Assembly: GCF_037038585.1 (NCBI RefSeq)
Contig: NC_092526.1
Location: 36,965,501 to 37,029,500 of the forward strand
Reading direction: 5' to 3'
DNA: 64,000 nucleotides
Source: Patagioenas fasciata
Lineage: Eukaryota > Chordata > Aves > Columbiformes > Columbidae
Made by a program: the position numbers and the translations under genes. The notes below the pieces were generated by a model. That model made no database searches and had not been told where the DNA came from. It saw only the letters and a list, made by a program, of their open reading frames with translations. Shown one piece after another: positions 14,040 through 26,930 of the stretch. Positions within the stretch are counted from its first letter, which is position 1; every line of letters begins with the position of its first letter.

Positions 14040-14300
14040 AGACAGGAGGACGCACAAGACTGAATGGTAAGAGAATGAAAGAAGAGAGATCAAAGGAGTC
14101 CTGAGAAATCAATGGACTAGAGGCAAAGGGATGGGGGAAAACCAGGAGAAGGAGAAGACTCAAAGAGGGAAGGGATCTCAGGAAATTAGGAGTTAATGAA
14201 GAAACTAGGATAAAGAGAGACCCCAAAACCTACCTCCAAAAAGGAGAGATGTCAAGTGCCAAGGAAATGGAGAGAAGAAAGAAAGGACAAAAATTAGCAC
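14040..14300 (+). repeat. Purine-rich (GA) low-complexity block
   Basis: Over roughly 260 bases the + strand is strongly biased to A and G (AGAGAATGAAAGAAGAGAGA and GGAGAAGGAGAAGACTC are examples). The same bias continues weakly to about 14410. Such tracts can form triplex DNA or act as binding sites for GAGA-type factors; here only the composition is seen. Confidence 0.6.
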
Positions 14301-16365
14301 AGAAGTGTGTCCATGGTCTTTTCTTGAGGTGGGGAGGAGAGAGAAAAAACTCTCTGTATCAAGATGAAACACCTCGAATGGCAGAAGGTGAAACTGAGAA
14401 ATGCTCCAAGTGCTCCCTTTTCTTATCTAAGGGTTCCTTCAGTTAAAACTCTCTGTGGTGGACAGCAGGACCCCAGCCCAAGAAGGGTTTAATTTTGTGC
14501 TAGGGCAGTATCTCTGGTTAAAAGTGCTGTAAAAACCACTGGAGGAATGTACAGAACACACCTCAGAGTACAGCTACTGCTTAGTCTCTAAAGTCCATGT
14601 TGGGGTGGATTTGGTGCTCAGCTGGTCCCTCAGATCCTCCCCTAAGAGGTTTGCAGAGATGGAAAGGAAGAAAAGTTCTTTTTCCAGGGGTTATTGCTTG
14701 CTCACAACTGATCTCAGTGGTACTGCTTTCTGCGTGTAGTATCACAGTGTGCAGACATTCACTATCAATGTGATGGCTTTATAGAGCACAGCTGAAAAGT
14801 AAGCAAAGAAAATATGTGATTTAAATTTCCTTTTGGCTCATCACACAGGCAAGTTGCAAGAAAAGAAGGAGTTTAAACAAAATGGTGAGACAGCGTTCCT
14901 AAATTTAGTATTGTTTCCTAGTTAGAAATGAAAGGCTGGGGGAGAGAATCCAGTTATCTGTCCTGCTCTGAAAACATTCTCTTTCTGCTTGGTCTTCACC
15001 TTAGCATGTGAATGACTATTAATCACAAGCAAGTGAACGCAGCATCTTGAAGACCTGTCAGACCCATATAAACAGACTGAAACAAACTGTTAATATTGCT
15101 GTCTAGGGAGAACTAAAAACAGACTGATTAATTGTATTGGCACCTTACTGCCTTTGGGACACTGATAGAGCCTGCCTTATTAGGGAAAAGCAGATCACTC
15201 TGAGGTTTCTTTTATTAATACTATTTGCTTTATCATCTTCTTTAAATCTATACCTTGCTCTTGAACCCACATCGCATAATGAAGATGGCAATGAAGCTGG
15301 AAACTCTTGGTGTCCTCTGGGAAGACAAAACTGTTTAGAGTGCTTACAAGTCACTTTTTCTGAAGAATTCCAGATGGCAATAAACCAGGTTAGCTCAGGA
15401 TCTAGTTGGCTTAAATGTGGAAATGTTATTTATAATGCTTGGTGTGCATAGATAGGTACTTTGGGAACTTTGAAACTTGGCATCTAGCAGAGAACTGAGG
15501 GCTGAACCACACTGTAGGCATTGAAGAAGCAAGTGACTAAATAGATAAAAAGGAAGGAAGAAAGGAAAAGAAGGAGAAGAGAGCCTAAAAGTAGCTAGAA
15601 GGCTACCACCAGTAAAAGTGGTCTTCATCAGTTATAATTTGTTCTCACCTATTGCTCCACTGGGCTCTAAGCTCTTTTTATATTTACAAGGGAAAAAAAA
15701 TGAAGGAACGGAGACTTGGCTGGGAGTAGAAATAAGGCCCTCCACTGGTGCCGACCAGCAGCGTTCCTCTGAGATCAGCCAGTTGCGACTGTGAGCCTGT
15801 TGCTGAGCTCCCTGTTTCACAAGGGACGTTGTTCTGCCTAGTTTGCCGTGGCTGTCACCTCAGTATTGCGACAGACATAATTTGCCTCAAATGTCTTTAC
15901 TCAACAAGTTCTCGCTTGCTTTGGTTGCCTTGCTTGCGTGGATGCCACTCAGGCAGAAATGCACAAGACTGAAACCTCGTGCCAGCAGAGAATTAGTGCA
16001 AGTGGAGCTGTACAGATCCCACCACCACCTGCAGATTGTGGGATGATGAATGATGAGCGAATGGCACCGGCAAACAAGATGGACTCAATAAAACTGATAG
16101 GAAAGAGCGAGAATCTCCGAGTCCATTAAATAATGAGGTTATTCTGTGAAGCTGTGCTGAATGATGCAAGTTTTATTGTGGTTTTGCTTTCTTCCTTTTC
16201 TCTCTAGACATAAGACACAGTAACAGTGTGTCCATATGCCACAGCCTCTTTTCCTCTGTTCTTGTCATGGTCAAAGACTTTTCAGGTCAAGGAACTGTCA
16301 GTGATTTTTTGAGAAGTCTTCAGGCGCCTCCACATTTACTGTAGGGCAGGCTAACCCAGGTCAAC

Positions 16366-16399
16366 CTTGGAGCTCTCTCTGGACTCTTGGAGCTCTCTC
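16366..16399 (+). repeat. Short direct repeat, 20-bp period
   Basis: CTTGGAGCTCTCTC occurs twice, at 16366-16379 and 16386-16399. This is a small local duplication with no recognised function. Confidence 0.7.
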
Positions 16400-18960
16400 A
16401 CCTGTACACCTAAACCTGCAGTTCAGGTGTTTCTAGCCCAAATATTTTACATATCAGGCAGGGACACAAGAAAGATCGTCTGCAGCACATTCCCCTATAC
16501 ATTAGTGCTCATTGCAGTGCCCTTTTTATGGAAAACTTTCCCTCTTGTTGCTCATCTCTGTCTGATACCATTTGTCTGTCAGCTCCGGAAGAGCAATACA
16601 TTGGTTTTACTCAAGCAAAACTCCAACACTGGATATGTTACGTAGCGTCTCATAGGAAGACCAAACGAGAGCTTACTGTGACAGCAGGGGGTTGAAGGTA
16701 GCACCTCCAGTGCCGCAGACGTATGGTCCTGGCTGAGCCGGCCTGTCTGTCAGCACAACGTGGAACAATCCCAAATTCGGTTATGTTGAACAATAGACTC
16801 CTGTCACTTCCTACAGTGAGCCTTAGATATATCGCTTCTGACACAAGAGTAGATTACTTTCAAAATATTTGTGTGGCAATTGGGGAACCTGTCTAAACAC
16901 ATCACAGGAATCCTGATTGATCTCATGCAATCACTGTGCCACCAAATACCTCACCTATGTGAAGCTGGGACCGTGTCGTCTTTCAAACCAAGGATGACAG
17001 AAGGTCATTGAGTCATGTCCAGCCAAAGGAGACTGTTTTCTCCATTTTCTTTGCAATGGGTAGGGCCGTTTGGAGGGTGGAAAATCCTAAAGTAGGGAAA
17101 CAAAGACAAAACTTGTGGAAGCAGTAGACTGCAAAATGAAAGTTTGAGCAGGAAAGGAAGAAAAGGATGTGGTTTCATAGCATTCAGGGCTCTGAGTTAA
17201 TGGCAAGACCAAGAGAAGAAGAAAATTTGCTGCATGGGTGGTTGGAAAGAGGACAAGAGAGAAACTCATTCAAAGAGGATATCTGGATATCCTGAGAGGA
17301 TCCAGTGTTAAGACCAAACAACAGCCCAAAGCAAGGAAAGGTGAGAAGGCAAATGCAGAGAAGTATGCACGAGCCATTTGATGTTTTATATAGATCTCCT
17401 GTGTGTGTAATCATTGCAGTAGCTGAAATAATACATGCCTGTTGATGGAGCTCTTACAAGCAAGACCCCCTCTTTGCTTCAGCTCTTCTGTCTATCTGAA
17501 GAAGTAACTGTGTATATAGCGTCCTTTCAGGTTATCATCTTAAAAAATCATTTGGCTCAAACTGTAGGGGATGGATTTGTGGTGGACTTCGAGCTTTTGT
17601 TTCAACTAGGGGTAACGTATGGAGAGCAACAAGATGTGTGCCGGAGCAGACAGGGTGAAGGTTGTACTGCTGTCTGATCAAGCCAAGGAAAGGTTGAAAG
17701 CACAAGCTGGTGCTCTGCCATGGTCAGCATCCAGCTGAGGAGCATGGCAGGGTATATATGATAAGTTTTTCAGAGGACAGGTGGGGCTTTCAGTTTGTTT
17801 TCTGGTCTAGGGGCTCACCTGCACCTCCTTGTCAAATACACCAGTAGTATTTGACATTTTTCAAAAGGGTGCTTTCTATTAATCTTTTGAGATTAGACCA
17901 CTTTAAAAAAATAATGGTTTTTAGAAGTTCCTGTTATAAGTGTTATCATGTTAAATATGACCTGTGCCGTTTTTATCTCTGTATTTTTATAACAGAACTT
18001 CCAGCAGCAAACGGCAAGTGCCTGGCAAAAACAGAGAGCATTTTCTTATTCTTTATTTCAAGTTAATTGGGGGATTTGAGCTATTTTGATTTAAAAATGA
18101 AGCTGTGTACCTCTAATTCTCTACATTCTGCTTTTAGTAACAGTAGTACTTGATTCCCAAGTTTGATCTGTAGTAATTCTTGTCTTTCACAATGTTACCG
18201 TACCCTTGCTCAAGTAACCACAGAGGAGAGAGTTAATGTACTGCATTTTAGTTGAAAGTTTCTATACTGGTTCAGGATTGCTGATGGATGATAAGAGTAA
18301 CTGTTTTAACACAGGGATGCTCCTGGGGAATTTCATAACAACAAGAAACAATACCTGACCTGAACATGTTTGCTAATAAATCTAGCACTTAGTGTGGGTT
18401 GAAGGTATTTTGGAAAGGCTGCTCCCAGAATGTAGCCGGAGGAGTGTTTGTACCTCATGAATGTGAAATGATTCACAAATGCTTTTTTAGCCAAACCCAT
18501 AGAATTATTAAAAATCATTAATCTGGTATAATACCGCAAGAATTAAATGAGTGTTTTTTTTCTTTTAAATTCCTAAATTTATTATTACCTTTTGACTTTC
18601 AAATCACCAGGTTTCCCAGGGCCCCACTTTTCCGGAGTAACCTTTTTTTGACTGGAAAGTTGGGGTTCTCCTCTCCCAGCTTCCCGGAGGTGAGATTTCC
18701 AAGGAAACACAGAATCAAAAGCCTGAATAAAACTATGAGAATTAGCAACACTGGAAAAAAGTCCTACCTTTCCCCTCACCTCTGATGCTGTCCTCTACCC
18801 TCAATTAACAGATTCCCTGTCAAATGAATTGCAAGAGAAAACCTTGCAAGAGATGTTATTTACCCTGTCGCATGTATTTGGGATAACCGGTAATTCACTG
18901 ATATCCCCCTGTATTTCTTGAACAGTAACTCTGAAAAATTAGTGTTCCTGCTGAGATTGG

Positions 18961-19430
18961 AGCGTACGTGGTTCCTCTGCACAACCTGTGGAGCTGCAGG
19001 GGCTGCGCAGGATCCCTTGCCCCTCATTTAAGGGGCAAAAACAAACGCGGGAGCAGCGGTAATCAGCGTGTGCTTGCCCATCAGCTGCTTTAGTTTGCAG
19101 CGTGGTGCAGTAGCTTAAAAGTAAATTGGTGGTGGTGTAAGTATGAGGAAATGCAGGTGGTAGCCGGGGTGCTGTGCCAGCGGTGGGTGTAGCAGGTTCC
19201 TGCAGAGGGTGGAGAGCGCGGTGAATGAGGCTGCGGGCTGGACCGGGGCATCTGCGGCTCTTGTGAGTCACAGCTCACTCATACGCTTCTCAGCCTGGTC
19301 AAACAAGGCGCTCCTGGCTGGCACGTTAAATCGCAGTGCCAGCTTTCCCGACCTCCCCGCCGCGCACCCCGGGTTTCAGCAGGACTTGCGGTGCAAAAGA
19401 GCCGTGGTTGTGCCCACCTGCCAGCGGACT
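18961..19430. promoter_or_regulatory. Intronic CpG-dense segment, possible regulatory element
   Basis: I count about 27 CpG dinucleotides in some 470 bases, near 0.7 of expectation for its base composition, against a strongly depleted background. It includes CCCGCCGCGCACCCCGGG near 19355-19374 and an AP-1-like TGAGTCA at 19264-19270. It could be an orphan CpG island, an alternative promoter or an enhancer of PLEKHM3. No start site can be read from sequence alone. Confidence 0.4.
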
Positions 19431-20550
19431 TGGTTTCTTTTGGTTGTGCTGTAGAATGAAGAGTTCGCTCTGCTTATCACATTTTTACTCTGGTTATAGT
19501 GTCAGGCTTGGGCAGATTAATTGGTTGTAGCTCTAGCAGAACTGTCAGGGTATTTAACCCATTGGAGAAAAATTAGCTGAGCTGATGATAAACAAGCTTT
19601 AAATGCAGAGCAATTACTTAGTGCTAACAAAGCACCATGACTACACACTTTGTCCAAATGCAAAAAGCAAAGTCTTATCACTGGTTCTGTTTGCAGGAGG
19701 ACACTAAAAGATAACCTTTGTTTGTGCAAATACTTACCTGATAAGATCATCCGAAAGGGAACGGATGAAATTTCTGGTTCTATCTTGCCTGAAGGTTGTG
19801 CCTCAGATTACAAAGTATGAAGCAAAAAAGAAACATAATCGCAAACTGAGAATGCTCAATTTTGCTCTTTTAGTTGGACCGGAAGTCTCCGCTGGTGGGT
19901 TTCTTTCCTCCTTGTGTTGATTGCTTTTATTTCTAGCACATAACAATAAAGCAATTTAGAGACCTTTAACCAGTAGGACTTTGGATTTCATTGTTCACAG
20001 GAACTGGCAAAGCTGGAGCGCTGGTTAGCATTGAACTTGGGTTGTTCATTGCAGGCTTAACCGTGGCGGGTAGTCAGGCTTTCTGGCACAGCAGCCCTGT
20101 GACTCACAACCCTTCTGTTTTGCATCCATGGTGAAACTGCTCCGGGAGTTTCCAAACTGTGAAAGCTTAGGAGGTGCTTTTAGTGGGACGTGCACTCAAT
20201 ACCGTTTGCCTCTCAAGGGTCACGGGTCACATTCTGAAGCAGCAGAGGTTTGAGTTTTTATTGTGATGAGTCTTAACATGCTTTTGACCTCTGTCTAGCT
20301 CACTCCAGTTTTTTCTTTTTTTCTGTGTTAAGATTTGACTGAAAGGACACTGTTTATTGAATGCTTTTAATTGACCAACTTTAAAAAAAAAAAATCCAGT
20401 TCATTACAGCACATTGATCAAAAGATTTACAAAACTGACATCTTTTATTTTGCTTCAAATAACTTACCAGAGATTTCCCGCTCAGTGTTTGTAAAGGACC
20501 TGTATATCAAGGAAAAAATGTTATAAAATGCAAGCACTTTTTTTTTTTTA

Positions 20551-20640
20551 GAATCACAGAATGTCAGGGATTGGAAGGGGCCTCGAAAGATCATCCAGTC
20601 CAATCCCCCTGCTGGAGCAGGAACACCCAGATGAGGTTTT
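20551..20640 (-). mobile_element. CR1 LINE fragment (antisense 3' end)
   Basis: Sequence starting GAATCACAGAATGTCAGGGA and running through the GGAAGGGGCCTCGAAAGATC and CAGTCCAATCCCCCTGC motifs is the reverse complement of the avian CR1 3' end. About 90 bases are recognisable, so it is a typical 5'-truncated copy. A run of T (20539-20549) abuts its 3' end. It carries no coding capacity. Confidence 0.85.
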
Positions 20641-23600
20641 GGTCTCTTTTGGATCAAGGCCTTATAATAACCCAAGCACACTCAAAGCTCCATCTTGTGC
20701 GGAAAGTAAATGTGTTATTTCTAGTGAAATGTCTCTAAGTGTAGTTATCTTAGCCTGCTCTGTGATTTTCGGTTGATCTGGATGCCATGCCGTACTTTGG
20801 ACACTAATGCAATGGTGTGGGGTTTGTGTGAGCCCCATCCACCTGCTGTGCTCTGCTGACCTGGGCTTCCTTTGGCCAATTTCAGTTGCAGTTGACAGTG
20901 GGATGGAGATGGCAAAGACATCATGAAAGGAATCATCTGGGTCGAGGTGCAGGTGGCTCTGAATTACTCCTGTGTGCCTCCTACCAAAAATGGTTTTATA
21001 TAAGGCATCATCTCATTAGAGAACCTGCGCAGACAAGCAAGCCGTTGGAAACCAGACAGCATTCATTTTCTTGCTTGCTGGACTACTTGGTCTGCATGGA
21101 TTTCCTGCCCCAGATGATTTGCTTGCATTTTATGATGAGGTTTTTTGAAAATGTCTTTGATATTCTGCCGCCTCTTACTCTGCACCCACTAGAGGCTGAC
21201 AAAACTGCCAATAAACAGGTGGCTTCACAAGTTATGTTCAGGTAGCTGTTTAGTTTTGGCTTTTCTTTCCAAATGGGACTAACAGAAGTTTTTGGGAGGA
21301 GATCTTAGTTGCAGATGTGCAGCACAGCAAGATGTGGTTTTGAAACAACCGCTCAGCTCACCACAGGTGTGGTAAGGGTACATCTTTCATGTTTTAAATG
21401 ATTAGGGACTGAGCTGCTGATTTTAGGCCGTTTCAGTGGTTTCATGCTGATGGAGCTGTGTGTTCTCCACCTTTGGTGACGCATGCAGGTGTTGAGGGAG
21501 CATTATGAAGCTCTGCATGTTACTTCACCAGAAATTTTGTAAATGCTGTTGTACTTGGAAGCTCTGGCTGCTCAGCAGTGGTCCACAACAACCAAATTGT
21601 GATTTTTTTTTTTTGAGTCAACAGAAGGACTGCAAATCTGAAGCTGGACCAGCCTTACTTACTGAGAGTGTTTAATGCCTCAGTTTCCATAGCAATGGCA
21701 GTAAGTGCTCCTCTCACTTGAGTGCCAGGTATGTGCGTGTGGATACGTGTCTTGCATAGCTGGGAGGGCAGGGCCTACTTCTTTTCCTGGAAATAGGTTT
21801 GGAAGGAGGAGGAGCGTTGGACGCTGGCTCTGCAGAGCTGCTGCTGCAAACTGACATCCCTCAGAGAGGGGGACAGGTACAGGAGAGGATGATGGTCACC
21901 AGCACCTGTGCTGGCCAAGACCCCCCTGACAGAGGGACCTCCCTCCATCATGAGTTTGCTTTTCATCTGCACACTTTTTATTAGGAGTTAGAGCGTGCGG
22001 GAAATAGAATACGGTACTTGAAGGCAGGGGAACGTGATGTTAGTCATCGATATTAGTCGTTGGCAGTTTCTGCCTTATGGGCTATCCAGGCCATTTCCTG
22101 AAAAAGGAAATCTTTCATTAGCTAATTGTTTTCTTTAGCAGTACTGTAAGGGCATCAGCAAATAATACAGTTCCTGGCAAATCTACTGCACTGTTTAGTG
22201 CCTGCCTGTGTAATCAGGTGAGAACGATAGGGAAATTTCAGTGAAAGAAATTCTGTCAGAGCTGAAAAATACTAATGGCTTCAAAATGCTCTTCAGAGTT
22301 GACTCCTTAGCAAGCAATCTTCTATGTGCAAATGAGGAATCTCAATGTCAAATATTGTCTGATTGGCTTTGTACCACTCACCTTAACAGCAGTGAAGAGT
22401 CCTAGTCCCTCCAAGACAGCTTTGAAAGCACCACTTTCAGATAGTTGTTTATGACAACTAATGGAATAGAGTAAACTGAGGTGCTTCCCTTATTTCTTAG
22501 ATTCAGTGTTCTTGTCAAAGATGGCAGTTGGGACTGTTATTGCTGCTGATCTGTGTCTTAGCTAATTATGTTGTCACAGCTTCTAAAATCTCCTCTTTGA
22601 GTTCCTGTGTACTTTCTCTGTAGTCTCATATGATCATGGAAGTTCATATCAGCTTTTCAGTATCTTTGTGTTTTTGGACATGTCCAGTGGTCTTTCTCTT
22701 CACTGCCATTCAGTTTTACCATTACAAACCAATCTTTGCCAGGGCTTTGTTCATGCATTTAATAATATCAAGAATGTTGTTTCTGTATGGCCTTAAAACC
22801 ACATGATTGTTACGTAGGAACTGACTTCACAATTTCTTCTCTAAGCAACACGTAGTGCAAAATACTTGCACCTCCTGAGATATTTAGTTGCTTTTTTTGA
22901 AAGGCTGATGTGATTCTCCACTCCCCACCATACCTTAGTGTGGTGGTATATTTGTTCTGTGTGGATGGAAAATAAAGCTTGTTAGCTGGTTGGTTGTGTG
23001 TGCACACAAAGATAGACATTTTACTTAGATGCACTTTTTTGTTTCCTGACATCTTTATGGCAGATACATAGGTTTTCATCCACTTTCTTGCTAGGATCCA
23101 CTCACCTATACAAGGTCCATTTTTCTCTATAATGCTACTTTAACCCAGTTTTTCATTTTATTGTAAGTCACTCTAATTAGGACATCACTTCTCCGATCAG
23201 GTTTCTGTTATTTAGCTTTACTGAACAGCTCTGTCAGTGGCTTATCAATGGTTTTGCCTGAAACTTTGGGTTATGTAAGGAAAATAGGTCTTTCGCAAAT
23301 AAGTCATTATGAAGTATATAGCAATACATATATTTCTGTATGCAAAAGGGAATTGATAGCAATCAGCTTTGTTGGGAGAACAGTATTGGCATGACATTTT
23401 CCCCAATATAGTTACTTCGCTTACAAAACCATAAATCACATCTGGGATTAACTGTTACAGCTTTCTAGCACACCAGGAATCTTGTACTAAAAACCATAAG
23501 AAATACTTTCAGTGTGTAGTTTGAGTTATTTGTTTGTATTACTGGGTTAATTGTTTAAAGAAACACCTGTGCTTAGGATGAGCTTTCAATGACTGTGAAA

Positions 23601-23841
23601 GTTGCAGTACATGCTTACCTGACCATCAGAGACTGAGACTGGCACAGCATTTGTTCATATTGTGGAATTGTACACATGAGGGATGCTGTAAAATTAGTTG
23701 ATGCTTACAGGGTGACATAATTCCAGTTTCTGACAAGGACTCTGTAGCATCCGTTGTTCTACAGGCTTTTGGTGGGGAGAGGGAATCTCGGAGTTTCCCA
23801 GTCAAAAAGGCATGACACACATCCATTCTTGTCTTTTCCAG

Positions 23842-23905
23842 GATCTTTCCCAGAGAGTATCTTCTCCAGCAAATCCATCTTTATTCTCTTGCAGACCTTC
23901 AGCAG
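23842..23905 (+). CDS. PLEKHM3: PLEKHM3 coding exon C (64-nt small exon)
   Basis: A small exon flanked by CTTGTCTTTTCCAG (ending 23841) and GTAAGT (from 23906). Its first base completes the arginine codon begun at 12547-12548; the remaining 63 bases encode [10 protein letters not shown] then [11 protein letters not shown]. Translation stays open only in this frame, and the exon leaves in phase 0, as exon D requires. The motif [19 protein letters not shown] is strongly conserved in PLEKHM1 and PLEKHM3, so identity does not rest on splice sites alone. It corresponds to fragment residues 115-135, in the hydrophobic helical region before the second zinc cluster. With 11.3 and 16.5 kb of intron on either side it is easy to miss, and an annotation that omits it would predict a frameshifted protein. 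Confidence 0.93.
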
Positions 23906-26402
23906 GTAAGTTTCTTCAACTAATTCTTCTGGTTCCACATCAAGCCTGTTCTCATCTTCAGTGCTGATTGTACATCCCCCCTTCTTGCTAATCATAGCAT
24001 ATATAGCCTTACTTCCAAGCCACGTCTGTGGTTTATAGTTAACGTAAAATGGGGCTAACAGGGCTGTTGGTTAGCAATACGAGAGAGAAAGCCTAAAGTG
24101 TCAGTGTTGAAATGGGGCTAGAAAGAGACTGCAAAAGAAAACTGTAGTCTGCAAAGAGAACTTTGCTGTGAGAAATTTTTCATCTCATCAATAAAGGCTC
24201 ATCTAAGGCTCAGGCTACAGATGACAAGTAGCATTTATTCATTTGCTTGAAAGAACAGCTATTCAGGAATTTGAGTTTGTACAGTCCCTAGTGTAACGTG
24301 CTTATTTACAAAGTCTGCTAGGCATTACCACAAGAGAGGAAAAAATAATTAAAAACAAACAAACCAACCCACGAAAACCTCAGTGAGGCTGCTTCACGAA
24401 GTTAAGCCCTGCGGAGTTACTGTGACAGATGTGGCCACAGGAGAGGTAAATGTGCCAGAAAAATGTCTTGGCATTGATATTGACTGATCTGAGCAACCAC
24501 TTTGCAGTACATCTACCTGAACAGCAGAATGTTGTTACCTACCAGATTAAACAAGAGAAATTTCACAAAAAGCCGAGAAGGGAGGATAGGCAAATGTGTT
24601 GCAGCACTAAGATGCACAATGGAAGAAGCAATGAGGTGAGATGCCCTAGCTGGCCTGGGCACATCTGTGTTCACACTAATGCCGTTGCCAGTGGTATGTA
24701 GAACACATTATTTTAAGCTTCTTCCACTGATGTTTCCTTTGTCTAGTGATGTCTTTTCTGCAGGATAATGGTTAGCATAGTTCTGGGTGTTGACACACTG
24801 AGGTAGTTCAGATGCCCCTCACATCTGGAGACCACAGAACTGCAGAAAACGTGGCTTTTTTTGGCTGGTAAAGTCACAGAGTAGAAATTATTCCATATAT
24901 AAAATAAAAAGGCCAGTCATCTGAGGTGTAAAATTGTTTCCCCATCTTTTCAGCATGTTCTGCTATCTCATCTTTAATAATCTAGCCATGAAAAAGCAAG
25001 CTACTTAACTCCAGAGCTGCAGTCTCCCTGGTGGGCCTGTCTATTAGCCCCCAGTGCTTTGTAAGCTGCTTAATCAGTTCCTAACGTTGGTAGTAGATGT
25101 TTTAGAAGCAATCAGCAGCTTATCAAGCACCCTGTGGGAGGGAGGAAGGGTAGAAGTCACAATTCATCCATTGATTTAGCAGTTCCCTTTAGCATGTTTC
25201 TTTGTGTATATTTGTGTTTGCAAGACACCTTTTCTTCCCCCAAGGGCCCCAGCCTCAAACTTATCATATTTAGAGGCAATATAATTTAATTACCATTTCT
25301 GCTGGGGTGGGTTAAATTGGATTTACCTTTTGATCTAGCTGTATCCTTATTGTCAGCCCAGAGAGGGTTTTCCACATTTCAGAGTCTCCGAATTTGAAAT
25401 CGAATTTCCTGTTTTTGTGAAAGTGGAACCTGAGTGGAAAGGGGAGGAGATCCCCATTGAGAAAATTAATCCAACAGCCGAAGAAACACTAATACCCTTC
25501 TAGCCCCTGCCTTCTTCCCTACCACTGCTTTCTCCTGATTGCTCATCATTTTCTACTGACCTGCAGTTTGGATGGTTTTTAATCCGAAAAGTTTCTCCTC
25601 ATTTTGATTCCTCTGCTGACTATTTCCTCATATCCATGGGCCGCTTTTGCACTGTATCCTGCTGTCATGTAGATTGCATGTGTTTGGGAATTAACTAAAA
25701 GGTTTATTAAAGATTAATGGAAAGATAATGCATGGTGAGTAAATTAGAAAAGCAGAGAGGGGTAATCTGCAGATATAAGCAACCTTTACCCTGGTTAGTC
25801 CCAGCTCAATTCTGATTTGTTTCCTAGCCAAGTTCTCTTTAAAGATCCTAGAAAACATGGGTCATTTCCTACCAAGCAGCTGAGTTTCAAAAATATGGTA
25901 TGAGGGTCTGTTCTTAGGTGCAAAAAAAGTTGAAATGCCTATTTGCCAGTAGATGAAGCAACATATAATACTATTGTAAAATTCAATCCAATTTAAATCT
26001 CTTTCCAGGCTTAACAGAGCTTCATGCCTTATGAATGTGACAGAATACATACATGGTCTGGGGATGGTTTGGACAGGGCTCTACTGGGGAAGACCTTAAC
26101 CATGAGGATAAAAGCAGAGTGGGAAAAAATAGAGACAGAATGTCCTTAATTTTGGAAGCTCACCAAATCCTGGTGAGGTAGTGGGTTTGCTAGCAGTTTA
26201 CTCATTAACAAGTGCTCATAGTGCAGATGTGGCTAGGCCTGACCTTTAACCAAAGAGGCAGCAAGTGATGGTCTTTATTTGTATGCGCGTGTTTATTGAA
26301 AATAAACACAAATGCACACGTGTACCCCAGCAAGGTCTCACTGCACCAGGGCCCCAGGGACTACAGTCAAGTTTACAGCAAGTCTATCTGTCGGTATTCC
26401 CA

Positions 26403-26930
26403 TTAAATACATGTTCTCAGAATCCTCTCGTCATTGTTGCTACTGGAGGTGTTAGCAGGCAACATAACTAATGAGGTGCGTTCAGATTTAACAAACACCG
26501 AGTGTGGCAGGTTGTCTGTTCTGCCCTGTTGGCTACACTTGCTTTTCTTTCCAATGCTTCCCGGCGTCATCTGCCCAGAGTTACGGGTAGCACCACTGCA
26601 TCTGTATATCCAGGTCTGTTCCGATCTCGTTGTGTTAGGAAGCAAGTATTCACTCCTGAAATTGCTGGGTTTAGCAGACGTAGTACACTGGAAAGATGGA
26701 TTACTCTTATTTATGTGCAGTGTAGTCCCTGATAGTGCAGCCACAGTCCAGGCTGGCTTTACCCTAAACCTACTGGAGGTGCGAACTCTGTTCTGTGCTG
26801 ACATTACTAATGGACGTGTCCCTGGTTTTGTGGACATACATTTTGTGTGACTGTTCTTGGTGACACTAACAGTTTTTACAGTGTTAAATGTTGATTTGGA
26901 CAGAAGGTGCCTCAGACAAGATTCTTGCAT
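26403..26930 (-). other. Long antisense ORF of unknown status
   Basis: A 175-codon ATG-initiated frame on the - strand fills almost the whole stop-to-stop interval. Its product is rich in Ser, Thr, Lys, Arg and Asn and I do not recognise it. Points in favour: CpG content over about 26280-26830 is above the intron background; a pyrimidine-AG acceptor-like sequence (TTACTTTTCCTAAG) lies immediately upstream; and two - strand AATAAA hexamers lie 105-130 bases after the stop (26292-26297 and 26274-26279). Points against: one or two ORFs of this length are expected by chance in 64 kb, and the opposite strand is open for 138 codons too. It could be a decayed retrocopy, the last exon of an antisense transcript, or nothing. 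Confidence 0.2.

Larger units (their letters stand above)
12549..23841 (+). other. PLEKHM3: PLEKHM3 intron between exons B and C (11,293 nt)
   Basis: The intron starts GTAAGA and ends TCTTTTCCAG. It contains a purine-biased block (14040-14300), a 20-bp-spaced direct repeat (16366-16399), a CpG-dense segment (18961-19430) and an antisense CR1 fragment (20551-20640). No further coding exon is needed, since exons B and C join in frame. An alternative cassette exon cannot be excluded by reading alone. Confidence 0.85.
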
